A stretch of 39,915 nucleotides of DNA, from assembly GCA_045660295.1 (NCBI GenBank), contig JAZRDN010000006.1:1-39915 (forward strand), written 5' to 3'. This stretch comes from RGIG8775 sp045660295 (GTDB taxonomy: Bacteria; Bacillota; Clostridia; Oscillospirales; CAG-272). The position numbers and the translations under genes are program-made. This document shows, piece by piece, positions 23,544 through 31,128 of this stretch (position 1 is its first letter; each line of letters starts with the position of its first letter). Below the pieces are notes generated by a model, which was given only the letters and a program-made list of their open reading frames with translations, was not told where the DNA came from and did not search any database.

Positions 23544-23876
23544 ATGGAATTCAAACATGAAGTTATATTTTGCATAGTAAACGCAGGCTTTTCCGACGCG
23601 GTAATGGATGCGGCAAAAGAATTCGGCGCTCGCGGCGGTACTGTAATACACGCCCGCGGAACAGCAAACACAGAGGCTGAAAAGCTTTATCAGATAACGG
23701 TTCAACCCGAAAAAGAGATAGTCATGATACTGGTTTCGTCGGATATCAAAAACGACATTCTCCACGCGCTTTACCGCGCGGTAGGACTCAAGACCCCCGG
23801 TCAGGGCATTGCCTTCTCGATGCCTGTTGACGCGGCGGTGGGACTTTTTGAGCAAGGCGCGGAGCAGAACAACTAA
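23544..23876 (+). CDS. PII-like signalling protein, second copy
   Basis: A 110-aa protein with the PII-like layout: HEVIFCIVNAGFSDAVMDAA, RGGTVIHARGTANTE (like the GlnB segment before and within the T-loop), EKEIVMILVSSDIKNDILHA and GQGIAFSMPVDAAVGL. It is closer to classical PII than its neighbour because GARGGTVIHARGTA is conserved in PII-type proteins of DUF1538 loci. I chose the ATG at 23544, eight bases after GGAGG, which itself overlaps the preceding stop; a TTG at 23538 would be too close. Paralogues this different probably form separate or mixed trimers. Confidence 0.85.
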   Translation: MEFKHEVIFCIVNAGFSDAVMDAAKEFGARGGTVIHARGTANTEAEKLYQITVQPEKEIVMILVSSDIKNDILHALYRAVGLKTPGQGIAFSMPVDAAVGLFEQGAEQNN

Positions 23877-23891
23877 ACAAGATTAATAAAA

Positions 23892-23930
23892 AAGGAGCTG
23901 AGTCATTAAAGACTTAGCTCCTTACAATTT
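23892..23930. terminator. Terminator between the DUF1538 operon and trkH
   Basis: Stem AAGGAGCTGAG / CTTAGCTCCTT (23892-23902 with 23913-23923), then ACAATTTTTA. On the minus strand a TTTTTTATT run follows, so it also closes trkA-trkH. Confidence 0.88.
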
Positions 23931-25376
23931 TTATCTCTTTTTCCACGCAAGCGGTGAGAAGAAAATGAGCATGGGCATTATTTCAAGTCGTCCGACAAGC
24001 ATAAAAAGAGACAAAGCTACCTTCGACAGCGGCGAAAATCCCGCGAAGTTCCCTGCGGGTCCGACCGCTCCGAGACCCGGTCCGACGTTATTTATACAAG
24101 TGATAGCCGCCGTTACGTTAGTTGTAAAATCGAATCCGTCAAGCGAAAGAAGAAACGAGATAAACACGATAAGCACAAGATAAATCGAAATATATCCCGT
24201 TGCGGAACGCACAGTATCGTCGGGCACAGCCTCTCCGTCAAGCCTCACGATATTGACCGAGTGAGGGCGCAATATCTGTTTTATCTGACAAAGTATGCCC
24301 TTGAACACAATAATCACACGAGATAACTTAAGTCCGCCCGCGGTAGAGCCGGCGCACGCGCCCGTAAACGTAAGCAGTATAAGTACGGCTTTTGAAAACT
24401 CGGGCCACTCCGCATCGTAGTTAAGCGTGGCAAATCCGCTGGTAGATATGATTGACGCAACCTGAAAAAAGGCATCGCGTATACAATCACCGACACGTTC
24501 CACGGTGCTGAGGGTGTTGGCAACGATAGCCGCCACAGAAACAAGGCAAAGCACAGAATAGGTTCTGAACTCCTCGCTTTTGATAAGCTCTCGCGCACGT
24601 CCTATTATCACGAAATAATACAAATTAAAATTAACGCCAAAAACAAACATAAACACGGCAATGACCCATTCGGCGGCGGCATTGTTATAACCGCCTATGG
24701 AGCTGTTAAGCACCGAAAATCCGCCCGTGCCCGCGGTAGCGAAGCTGTTGACAAGCGAATCGTACACAGGCATTCCGCACAGAAGCAAAGCCACAAACTC
24801 AATGAAAGTAAGCGCCATATAAATGCCGTAAAGAATCAGCGCGGTGTGGCGCATTTTGGGCACCAGCTTGCCCTTTGTGGGTCCCGGCACCTCGGCGCGC
24901 ATAAGGTGAATATTCTGACCTCCGCCCGAGGACGGAAGAATAGCCATCATAAACACCAGAACTCCCATTCCGCCTACCCAATGGGTAAAGCTGCGCCAAA
25001 AAAGTATACCCTTTGGCAATGATTCTATTTCGGTCAATACAGACGCTCCCGTGGTGGTAAAGCCCGACACGGTTTCAAAAAAAGCGTCAATGAAATTTGG
25101 GATAGCGCCGTCCAAGAAAAATGGCAACGCGCCGAAAGCAGACATCAGTATCCACGCCGACGCCACGACCACAAAGCCGTCCTTGGCGAAAATACGTTTG
25201 TTTTTTGGCTTAAAGAGCACGGCAGGCAAAGAGATTATCAACAGCATAGCGATGGTCACCAGAAAAGGAACTACGCTTTCGCCGTAGATAAGCGCTACCG
25301 ACGCGGGAAGCACCATGAGCACCGCCTCGATAAGCAAAATTATGCCAAGCAAATATCTTATCATTCGGTAATTCAT
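23931..25376 (-). CDS. trkH: Potassium uptake protein TrkH
   Basis: The ion-conducting membrane subunit of a Trk/Ktr potassium importer. The 481-aa product has four M1-P-M2 repeats with selectivity-filter loops such as SGFTTTGASV, TAGTGGFSVL, STSGFATLN and NVGPGLGAVG, and the SFTHWVGGMGVLVF segment typical of TrkH. The ATG overlaps the trkA stop by one base pattern (TGAATG/ATGA), so the two are translationally coupled. Confidence 0.93.
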   Translation of the reverse strand: MNYRMIRYLLGIILLIEAVLMVLPASVALIYGESVVPFLVTIAMLLIISLPAVLFKPKNKRIFAKDGFVVVASAWILMSAFGALPFFLDGAIPNFIDAFFETVSGFTTTGASVLTEIESLPKGILFWRSFTHWVGGMGVLVFMMAILPSSGGGQNIHLMRAEVPGPTKGKLVPKMRHTALILYGIYMALTFIEFVALLLCGMPVYDSLVNSFATAGTGGFSVLNSSIGGYNNAAAEWVIAVFMFVFGVNFNLYYFVIIGRARELIKSEEFRTYSVLCLVSVAAIVANTLSTVERVGDCIRDAFFQVASIISTSGFATLNYDAEWPEFSKAVLILLTFTGACAGSTAGGLKLSRVIIVFKGILCQIKQILRPHSVNIVRLDGEAVPDDTVRSATGYISIYLVLIVFISFLLSLDGFDFTTNVTAAITCINNVGPGLGAVGPAGNFAGFSPLSKVALSLFMLVGRLEIMPMLIFFSPLAWKKR

Positions 25377-26728
25377 TTCAAAATTTCCTTGATTTCTTTG
25401 ATTTTTCCCGTGGTGGTAACGACAATAACGGTATCACCCTTGCTTATAACGTCAACACCCGAGGGGATAATGACCTTATCCTCATGAACAATGCACGCAA
25501 TAAGTATGCCACTCTTAAGCTCAAGCGTTTTAAGCGGTATATCTGTTATTCCCTCTATATCCTCTTTTACAAGGAATTCAAGAGCCTCGACCTTATCGTC
25601 CATGAGCTTGTAAAGCGACTCTATCTCCGAGTCGCTTGTGCTTGCCATTGAGCGTACGAAGCGCAGGATATTGGATGCGGTAGAGGAGTTGGGAGACACG
25701 ATGCTGTCAAGCCCCAAGCTCTTGAAAAGCTCGGTGTATGACATTGCCTTTATCATTGTGATTATCTTGTTTGCGTTACAGCTTTTGGCGTACATGGAAA
25801 CGATGGCGTTTTCCTCGTCCTCGCCCGAAAGCGCCAAAAACGCGTCTGTTTTTTCAAGTCCCTCTTCAAGCAGAACATCCTGCTTTGTGCCGTCGTTGCA
25901 TATGACCGTGCAATCATAGGTCTCGGCAAGGTCTCGGCAAAGCTCCTTGTCGCGCTCGATAACAGTTGAATGTATCTTTCCGTTCTTAAGAAGCTCCTCA
26001 AGATAATAAGTGGTTCTTCCGCCGCCGACAACAAGCACGTCGCGCACGGGATTCTTGTATGCGCCTATGGCTTTAAAGAATCGGGTAAGCTCCTCGTCGG
26101 GCACGGTAAAGCAGATAACGTCGCCCGCCTTGATACTGAAATAACCCGTGGGGATATGCGCCTCGCCGTCGCGAAGCACCGCGCAGATAAGAAAACGCAT
26201 ATTCAGCTTTGCGCGGAGATCGTTAAGAGAGATACCGCAAATAGGCGAATCGGCGTTTACCACAAATTCAGCCATTTCAACACGTCCGTGGCAGAACGTA
26301 TCTATTTTCGCTGCCGACGGAAAGCGGAGCATTTTATATATTTCCTTTGCCACCGCAAGCTCGGGATTTATAGTGAGAGACAAATTCATATCGCCCTGCA
26401 TCAAGGACATAAGCTCCGAGTATTCGGGATTTCGCACGCGAGCCACCGTATTTTTGGTGCCCAGCTTTTTAGCCGCCGCACAGCACAGAATATTTATTTC
26501 GTCCTCGGAAGTGACCGCGATAAGCAGGTCAGCGTTCTCCGCCCCCGCCTTTCTAAGCAGTCCTATATTCGCGCCGTTACCCTCGACTCCAGCCACGTCA
26601 CATTGATTGGTTATTTCGGAAATGGCGTTGCTGTCGGAGTCCACGAGCGTAATGTCGTGTCCCTCATCGGCAAGCTGTATACATATAGCCGCGCCTACAG
26701 TTCCCGCGCCTACAATAACTATTTTCAT
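25373..26728 (-). CDS. trkA: Trk potassium uptake regulatory subunit TrkA
   Basis: The cytoplasmic gating subunit of the Trk system. The 451-aa product has two RCK units, each an NAD/nucleotide-binding Rossmann fold followed by a small TrkA_C domain. The first starts MKIVIVGAGTVGAAICIQLA; the second contains VLVVGGGRTTYYLEELLKNG, where the glycine pattern is weaker. I chose the ATG at 26728 since AAAGGAG lies eight bases before it. First gene of a two-gene operon with trkH. Confidence 0.93.
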   Translation of the reverse strand: MKIVIVGAGTVGAAICIQLADEGHDITLVDSDSNAISEITNQCDVAGVEGNGANIGLLRKAGAENADLLIAVTSEDEINILCCAAAKKLGTKNTVARVRNPEYSELMSLMQGDMNLSLTINPELAVAKEIYKMLRFPSAAKIDTFCHGRVEMAEFVVNADSPICGISLNDLRAKLNMRFLICAVLRDGEAHIPTGYFSIKAGDVICFTVPDEELTRFFKAIGAYKNPVRDVLVVGGGRTTYYLEELLKNGKIHSTVIERDKELCRDLAETYDCTVICNDGTKQDVLLEEGLEKTDAFLALSGEDEENAIVSMYAKSCNANKIITMIKAMSYTELFKSLGLDSIVSPNSSTASNILRFVRSMASTSDSEIESLYKLMDDKVEALEFLVKEDIEGITDIPLKTLELKSGILIACIVHEDKVIIPSGVDVISKGDTVIVVTTTGKIKEIKEILK

Positions 26729-26760
26729 CGTCCGACTCCTTTCACAAGGTCTTATATGAT

Positions 26761-26789
26761 ATTTTACCACAAAAGCCGTAACATTTCAA
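26761..26789 (-). promoter_or_regulatory. Promoter of trkA-trkH
   Basis: On the minus strand TTGAAA (26789-26784), 17 bases, TAAAAT (26766-26761). Confidence 0.8.
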
Positions 26790-26881
26790 GTATCTGGATA
26801 AAATTGCTCAACAAAAAGAAATTATAGTGGTTACTTTACTATAAGAAGCGAAAAAAATCGAAACAAAAAGCGAAAAAAGTA

Positions 26882-26910
26882 TTGACAAACAAGAAACAAT
26901 GATGTATAAT
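26882..26910 (+). promoter_or_regulatory. Promoter of tRNA-Ser
   Basis: TTGACA (26882-26887), 17 bases, TATAAT (26905-26910). Confidence 0.88.
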
Positions 26911-26950
26911 AATAGTCGCGAGTTCTGCAAAGGCCGCTCGCAAAGTACAT

Positions 26951-27044
26951 GGAGAAGTACTCAAGTTGGCCGAAGAGGCGCCCCTGCTAAGGGTGTAGGT
27001 CGGAAATAACCGGCGCGAGAGTTCAAATCTCTCCTTCTCCGCCA
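26951..27044 (+). tRNA. tRNA-Ser (GCT)
   Basis: Acceptor stem GGAGAAG with CTTCTCC, discriminator G, encoded CCA. The anticodon loop CTGCTAA gives anticodon GCT. A long variable arm (GTAGGTCGGAAATAACCGGCGC) marks a class II tRNA-Ser; the T-arm is GAGAGTTCAAATCTCTC. Confidence 0.96.
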
Positions 27045-27047
27045 AAA
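27022..27047 (+). repeat. 26-base direct repeat, copy in tRNA-Ser 3' end
   Basis: Starts TTCAAATCTCTCCTTCTCCG and ends CCAAAA. It is identical to 27254-27279, 232 bases away. Confidence 0.9.
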
Positions 27048-27086
27048 TAAAAGCGAGTCCTAATGGACTGGCTTTTATTTTGTTTT
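27044..27086 (+). terminator. Terminator of tRNA-Ser
   Basis: Long stem AAAATAAAAGC-AGTCC / GGACT-GCTTTTATTTT around TAAT, starting at the tRNA's CCA end and followed by GTTTT. Confidence 0.92.
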
Positions 27087-27136
27087 GAAAAGGCGAATTT
27101 GAACTCGAAGCGCCGGGAACCGGCAAGGGTAGCAAG

Positions 27137-27161
27137 AAAAAACGATTAAGTATCGTTTTTT
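27137..27161 (+). terminator. Terminator-like hairpin between the tRNA-Ser repeats
   Basis: Stem AAAAAACGAT / ATCGTTTTTT with a five-base loop. The surrounding DNA (27087-27253) holds no gene that I can support. Confidence 0.6.
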
Positions 27162-27253
27162 CGCAGCGAAACCGCCCAAAGCAAGGAGCCGAAGAAAGCG
27201 AGTCCCCGAGCGACGTGCGGCGACTATGCGACGGTGGAGGGCGGCTTTGCCGC

Positions 27254-27279
27254 TTCAAATCTCTCCTTCTCCGCCAAAA
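27254..27279 (+). pseudogene. Detached tRNA-Ser 3' end
   Basis: A second copy of the T-arm 3' side, acceptor stem, discriminator and CCA of tRNA-Ser. No matching tRNA 5' part lies before it. It is followed at once by its own long terminator, as the real tRNA is. Confidence 0.85.
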
Positions 27280-27316
27280 AACGGGATAGTCCACACGGAC
27301 TATCCCGTTTTTTCGA
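27276..27316. terminator. 17-bp perfect terminator after the tRNA-Ser remnant
   Basis: Perfect stem AAAAAACGGGATAGTCC / GGACTATCCCGTTTTTT with the loop ACAC. It keeps the AGTCC/GGACT core of the terminator at 27044. It may also stop the minus-strand CLC gene, which ends at 27350. Confidence 0.88.
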
Positions 27317-27349
27317 TGTCGAAGGGATTTGAACTTGAGCGACAGATCG

Positions 27350-28639
27350 TCAATTTTTTGTGTCGCAGTCCCCTTCTTGCGCAGGCTTTTGTTTTTCCGA
27401 ATCATTATTAAAGGCTCTCGCCTTGGAAAACCGGAATATCTGACTGCTGTACAGTCCCCATTTACCCGACAGGACAAACACGATAACGCAAATGAGCGCA
27501 AAAGCATGAATGTTATTGCATCCAAACATCTCAACACTGAGAACAATAGCGGTGATAGGGCTGTTGGTAACGGCGCAAAACAGACCGATAAGCCCGAACG
27601 CCGCGGCATATCCGGGATCCAAGCCCAAGAGACCGCCAATCACACACCCAAACGTCGCTCCGATACAGAATGTAGGTACTATCTCGCCGCCCTTGAAGCC
27701 TGCCGCCAACGTAACAGCGGTAAACAGAAGCTTCAATCCAAAGTCATACCAATCGGCTTTTCCTTCAATGGCATGCAGAGCCATTTCCATACCCGCGCCG
27801 TTATATCTTCCGTCACCCACAAGCACCGTCAGTACTACGACAAACACCGCACCGACAAAAATTCTGAGCCATGTGTTCGGAAATCTTTTTTCTGCCATGT
27901 GCTGAGCACGGTGAAAGATCCAACACATAAGTATTCCCAACATTCCGATACCCACCGCCAAAATCAGCAGTTTAATACCGTTGGGCACGTTTAACGAAAT
28001 GATCTCATTAAGCGCCACCGTTTCGGGGTGAACACCCAAAGCCACCGATATAACGCTGGCGGTAAACGCCGCCAGATAGCAGGGCAACAACGCGGGTGAG
28101 AAGATAGTGCCCACCGATTCAAATTCCATGGTAAAAAACGTTGCGGTCAACGGCGTGCCGAACAAGCCCGCAAACACCGCGCTCATGCCGCTCATAATCA
28201 AAACAGTACGTTCTTCCGCATGCAGACGGAACAGCTTTGCCAATGCTGAAGCCCCCGCGCCTCCAAGCTGAAGCGCCGCGCCTTCCCTGCCCGCAGAGCC
28301 GCCAAACAGGTGAGTGATAGCGGTTGAAATAAATATCAAGGGCGCAACCAACGCCTTTACGGGCTTATTGCTCAAAATAGCGTCGATAATTTCATTCGTG
28401 CCTCTGTTATTGCTCATTTTGAATATTCGGTACAAGCCCACAGTCGCAAATCCGCCCAAGGGCAACAGAAATATCAGCCAAGAATTCTCCGCGCGCAGAT
28501 TTGTAACCAACGCGAGAGTGTGTGAAAAAAGCGCGCCCACAAAGCCGCCAAGAACGCCTATGATCAAGCCGAGCAGTCCCCACTTGAACAGTCTTCGGAA
28601 ATATTTTACGGGATATTGTATTTTTTTCAAAACAGACAT
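27350..28639 (-). CDS. CLC family antiporter, probably fluoride-type (CLC-F)
   Basis: A 429-aa CLC protein with about twelve to fourteen helices. The gating-glutamate motif is GSAGREGAAL (Glu119). The Cl-binding GSGIP motif is absent and replaced near residues 76-84 by NNRGTNEII, and the GxFxP motif is replaced by FKGGEIVPTFCIGATFG (residues 316-330). Both changes are those of the CLC-F branch, which expels fluoride in exchange for protons, rather than of chloride transporters. I see no crcB fluoride riboswitch upstream, so the substrate remains open. The ribosome site (AAGGA) is modest; a consensus promoter precedes it. Confidence 0.82.
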   Translation of the reverse strand: MSVLKKIQYPVKYFRRLFKWGLLGLIIGVLGGFVGALFSHTLALVTNLRAENSWLIFLLPLGGFATVGLYRIFKMSNNRGTNEIIDAILSNKPVKALVAPLIFISTAITHLFGGSAGREGAALQLGGAGASALAKLFRLHAEERTVLIMSGMSAVFAGLFGTPLTATFFTMEFESVGTIFSPALLPCYLAAFTASVISVALGVHPETVALNEIISLNVPNGIKLLILAVGIGMLGILMCWIFHRAQHMAEKRFPNTWLRIFVGAVFVVVLTVLVGDGRYNGAGMEMALHAIEGKADWYDFGLKLLFTAVTLAAGFKGGEIVPTFCIGATFGCVIGGLLGLDPGYAAAFGLIGLFCAVTNSPITAIVLSVEMFGCNNIHAFALICVIVFVLSGKWGLYSSQIFRFSKARAFNNDSEKQKPAQEGDCDTKN

Positions 28640-28697
28640 ATTAAAAAATCCTTATTTATCGTATTTCAAGTTCCAAACCTAACCATATTACCATATT

Positions 28698-28726
28698 ATT
28701 GTAATCATTTTACGCGATTTTGTCAA
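28698..28726 (-). promoter_or_regulatory. Promoter for the CLC gene
   Basis: On the minus strand TTGACA (28726-28721), 17 bases, TACAAT (28703-28698). Confidence 0.82.
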
Positions 28727-28744
28727 GTACTTTATTACAGAATA

Positions 28745-28788
28745 AATAACGGTAAATAACGGAATAACGGATAAATGTATCAATCCGT
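28745..28788 (+). promoter_or_regulatory. Repeats upstream of the rnf promoter
   Basis: AATAACGG occurs three times (28745-28752, 28755-28762, 28763-28770) and is followed by the inverted pair ACGGAT / ATCCGT (28767-28772 with 28783-28788), ending two bases before the -35 box. A regulator site is likely. Confidence 0.5.
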
Positions 28789-28789
28789 A

Positions 28790-28819
28790 TTGACAAATAT
28801 ATAATCAATATGGTACAAT
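28790..28819 (+). promoter_or_regulatory. Promoter of the rnf operon
   Basis: TTGACA (28790-28795), 18 bases, TACAAT (28814-28819). The leader to rnfC is about 65 bases. Confidence 0.8.
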
Positions 28820-28889
28820 ATATTGATAATCTATTGTAGTACAGACAACCCATAAATCTAAAAACACAAACAGAAAGGTTAAAGATAAA

Positions 28890-30206
28890 ATGGCTTTTTT
28901 CTTACACGGAGTTCATGTTCCTCACAGAAAAAATACCGCCGATTGCTCTGCCGCGCGTCTGACCGACGTTAAATCGGTAACTATCCCTATGCTTATGCAC
29001 ATCGGCGCGCCCGCATCACCGACTGTAAAGGTTGGCGACAGCGTTCAGGTAGGCTCGCTGATTGCCGATGGCGTTGGCGAGATTTCCGCACCTATTCACG
29101 CAAGCGTTTCGGGAAAGGTAACGAAGATTTCTGATATACTTCTCTCAAACGGAAGCAAGGCTCCCGCTATAACTATCGAATCAGACGGGCAAATGACGCC
29201 CTGTGACTCCCTGCAAGCGCCCACGGTCAGCAACCGCGAGGAGCTGATACAGGCTATCCGCGCCAGCGGAGTAGTAGGTCTTGGCGGAGCGGGCTTCCCC
29301 ACACATGTAAAATTGAACGTCGCTCCCAATCAAATCGAAGAACTGATAATAAACGGCGCCGAGTGCGAGCCGTATATTACAAGTGACTCTCTGACAATGA
29401 CAGAGCGTGCCGACGATATAGAGTTCGCTCTGCGCGCTATAATGACGCATCTTTCTGTCAAGCGCGTGATCATAGGCATTGAAAGTGACAAAAAGAAGGC
29501 TATCGAGTCTATGCAGAACATGGCGAAAAGGCTGGAAGGCGCTCATGTAAAGGTGCTCCCTCGGCTCTATCCTCAGGGTGGAGAAAAGGTGCTGATATAC
29601 CACACCGCGGGCAAGGTAGTTCCCACGGGCAAGCTTCCCATAGACGTTGGTTGCGTAGTGTGCAACTGTACCACGGTAGCCGCTATCGGAGCGTATCTCA
29701 AAACAGGTATGCCCTTGGTTGAAAAGTGCATTACGGTTGACGGCGGCTCGGTAAGCGCTCCGCAAAACCTCATCGTCCCCATCGGAACTTCTCTTGAGGA
29801 CGTATTTGCTTTCTGCGGCGGCTTTACAGTTGCCCCGCAAAAGGTTTTGTACGGCGGTCCTATGATGGGCGTTTCCGTTCCCGACCTCAGCGTACCCGTA
29901 ATCAAGAACACCAACGCGGTGATCGCGCTTTCGCCCAAGGAAGCCAAGCTCCCCAAGACCACCGCCTGTATTCGTTGCGGCGCCTGCACCAACGCTTGTC
30001 CGCTTGGGCTTGCCCCCGCGCAGATCCTGCTCGCTTACAAGAAAAAGGACACCGATATGCTTAAAAAGCTGTCGGTTGAAACCTGTATGCTGTGCGGTTG
30101 CTGTAGCTTTACCTGCCCCGCAAACCGCCCTCTCGTACAAAACAACAGCCTTTCCAAGCAATTGTTAAAAGAAGAAAAGTCAAAGGAGGCGTCCAAGAAT
30201 GGATAA
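28890..30206 (+). CDS. rnfC: Rnf complex subunit RnfC
   Basis: RnfC is the peripheral, NADH-side subunit of the Rnf complex, which passes electrons between ferredoxin and NAD+ while moving sodium ions or protons. The 438-aa product has an N-terminal barrel-sandwich part (HGVHVPHRKNTAD), an NADH/FMN-binding region like NuoF (GLGGAGFPTHVKL and NGAECEPYITSD) and two [4Fe-4S] motifs, CIRCGACTNACP (Cys360-370) and CMLCGCCSFTCP (Cys399-409). First gene of the operon; it overlaps rnfD by eight bases. Confidence 0.96.
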   Translation: MAFFLHGVHVPHRKNTADCSAARLTDVKSVTIPMLMHIGAPASPTVKVGDSVQVGSLIADGVGEISAPIHASVSGKVTKISDILLSNGSKAPAITIESDGQMTPCDSLQAPTVSNREELIQAIRASGVVGLGGAGFPTHVKLNVAPNQIEELIINGAECEPYITSDSLTMTERADDIEFALRAIMTHLSVKRVIIGIESDKKKAIESMQNMAKRLEGAHVKVLPRLYPQGGEKVLIYHTAGKVVPTGKLPIDVGCVVCNCTTVAAIGAYLKTGMPLVEKCITVDGGSVSAPQNLIVPIGTSLEDVFAFCGGFTVAPQKVLYGGPMMGVSVPDLSVPVIKNTNAVIALSPKEAKLPKTTACIRCGACTNACPLGLAPAQILLAYKKKDTDMLKKLSVETCMLCGCCSFTCPANRPLVQNNSLSKQLLKEEKSKEASKNG

Positions 30207-31128
30207 TTTGTTGCATTTGTCGGCTTCGCCGCACATTCATAGCGGAAAATCGACCTCGGCTATCATGCGTGACGTTCTGATAGCGTTGCTTCCCACAACA
30301 GTGGCGGGCATCGTGATATTCGGTTTGCGTGCGCTGTTGGTCATAGCGGTATGCGTCGCGTCCTGCGTGCTCCTTGAGGCACTCTATAATAAAATAACCA
30401 AAAAAGCTCAGACCGTAGGCGACCTGAGCGCGGCGGTCACGGGATTGCTTCTGGCGCTCAATCTGCCCGCCAATATTCCGATCTGGCAAAGCGTAGTAGG
30501 CTGCGTGTTCGCTATAATTCTGGTAAAATGCCTGTTTGGCGGTATTGGTTGCAATCTGGTAAATCCCGCCGCTACCGCGAGAATTTTTATGCTTGTATCT
30601 TTCCGAAGCATGGCAATACAGGCTATGCCTACAATTGTAGACACCGCGTCAAGCGCGACTCCGCTGGCTCAGATAGCCGAGGGCGGCTCGCCCAGGATGA
30701 TCGACCTGTTTCTCGGAACAACGGGCGGAGCGTTAGGCGAGACCTGCGCAGTGGCTCTTTTGATAGGCTTTGCGTATCTTCTGGTTCGCCGAGTTATTAC
30801 CTGGCATATTCCCGTAGCCTTTATAGGAAGCGTGTTTGTTCTCTCCCTGCTCATGGAGGGCTTTGACGCGGTAAAGGCGCTTTCGCTGGTGCTTTCTGGC
30901 GCGCTTCTTCTGGGAGCAATCTTCATGGCGACCGATTACGTAACCTCCCCCGCCACTCCCTTTGGAAAGATCATCTTTGGCTTGGGAGCAGGACTACTTA
31001 CTTTTATGATCCGCTATTTCGGAACCTATCCCGAGGGCGTATCGTTTGCCATTCTGTTTATGAATATATTGACACCCTATATTGAAAAGCTGACCGCACG
31101 CAAGATTTTTGGAGGAACAAGGGTATGA
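30199..31128 (+). CDS. rnfD: Rnf complex subunit RnfD
   Basis: A 309-aa membrane subunit related to NqrB, carrying a covalently bound FMN. The attachment site is SSATPLAQI, with Thr154 matching the flavinylated threonine of the S-G-A-T-P-L motif; here the glycine position is serine. About nine to ten helices are visible. It overlaps rnfG by four bases. FMN would be attached by an ApbE such as the one at the end of this locus. Confidence 0.95.
   Translation: MDNLLHLSASPHIHSGKSTSAIMRDVLIALLPTTVAGIVIFGLRALLVIAVCVASCVLLEALYNKITKKAQTVGDLSAAVTGLLLALNLPANIPIWQSVVGCVFAIILVKCLFGGIGCNLVNPAATARIFMLVSFRSMAIQAMPTIVDTASSATPLAQIAEGGSPRMIDLFLGTTGGALGETCAVALLIGFAYLLVRRVITWHIPVAFIGSVFVLSLLMEGFDAVKALSLVLSGALLLGAIFMATDYVTSPATPFGKIIFGLGAGLLTFMIRYFGTYPEGVSFAILFMNILTPYIEKLTARKIFGGTRV

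Noticed and set aside
22002..23855. A 617-codon open frame on the minus strand across the DUF1538 and PII genes
   Set aside because: It is antisense to three well-supported genes, has no domain, no ribosome site and a composition rich in His, Arg and Tyr typical of a frame shadow.
26951..27316. An integrated phage or island at tRNA-Ser
   Set aside because: The repeats enclose only about 200 bases with no integrase or cargo gene; at most an empty site.
28640..28700. A crcB fluoride riboswitch before the CLC gene
   Set aside because: The conserved GGCGATGGTGTTCGCC and CTGATGACTCC type blocks are absent from the leader.
29181..30161. A 326-codon minus-strand frame inside rnfC
   Set aside because: Antisense to rnfC, whose iron-sulfur motifs are intact; no family features.
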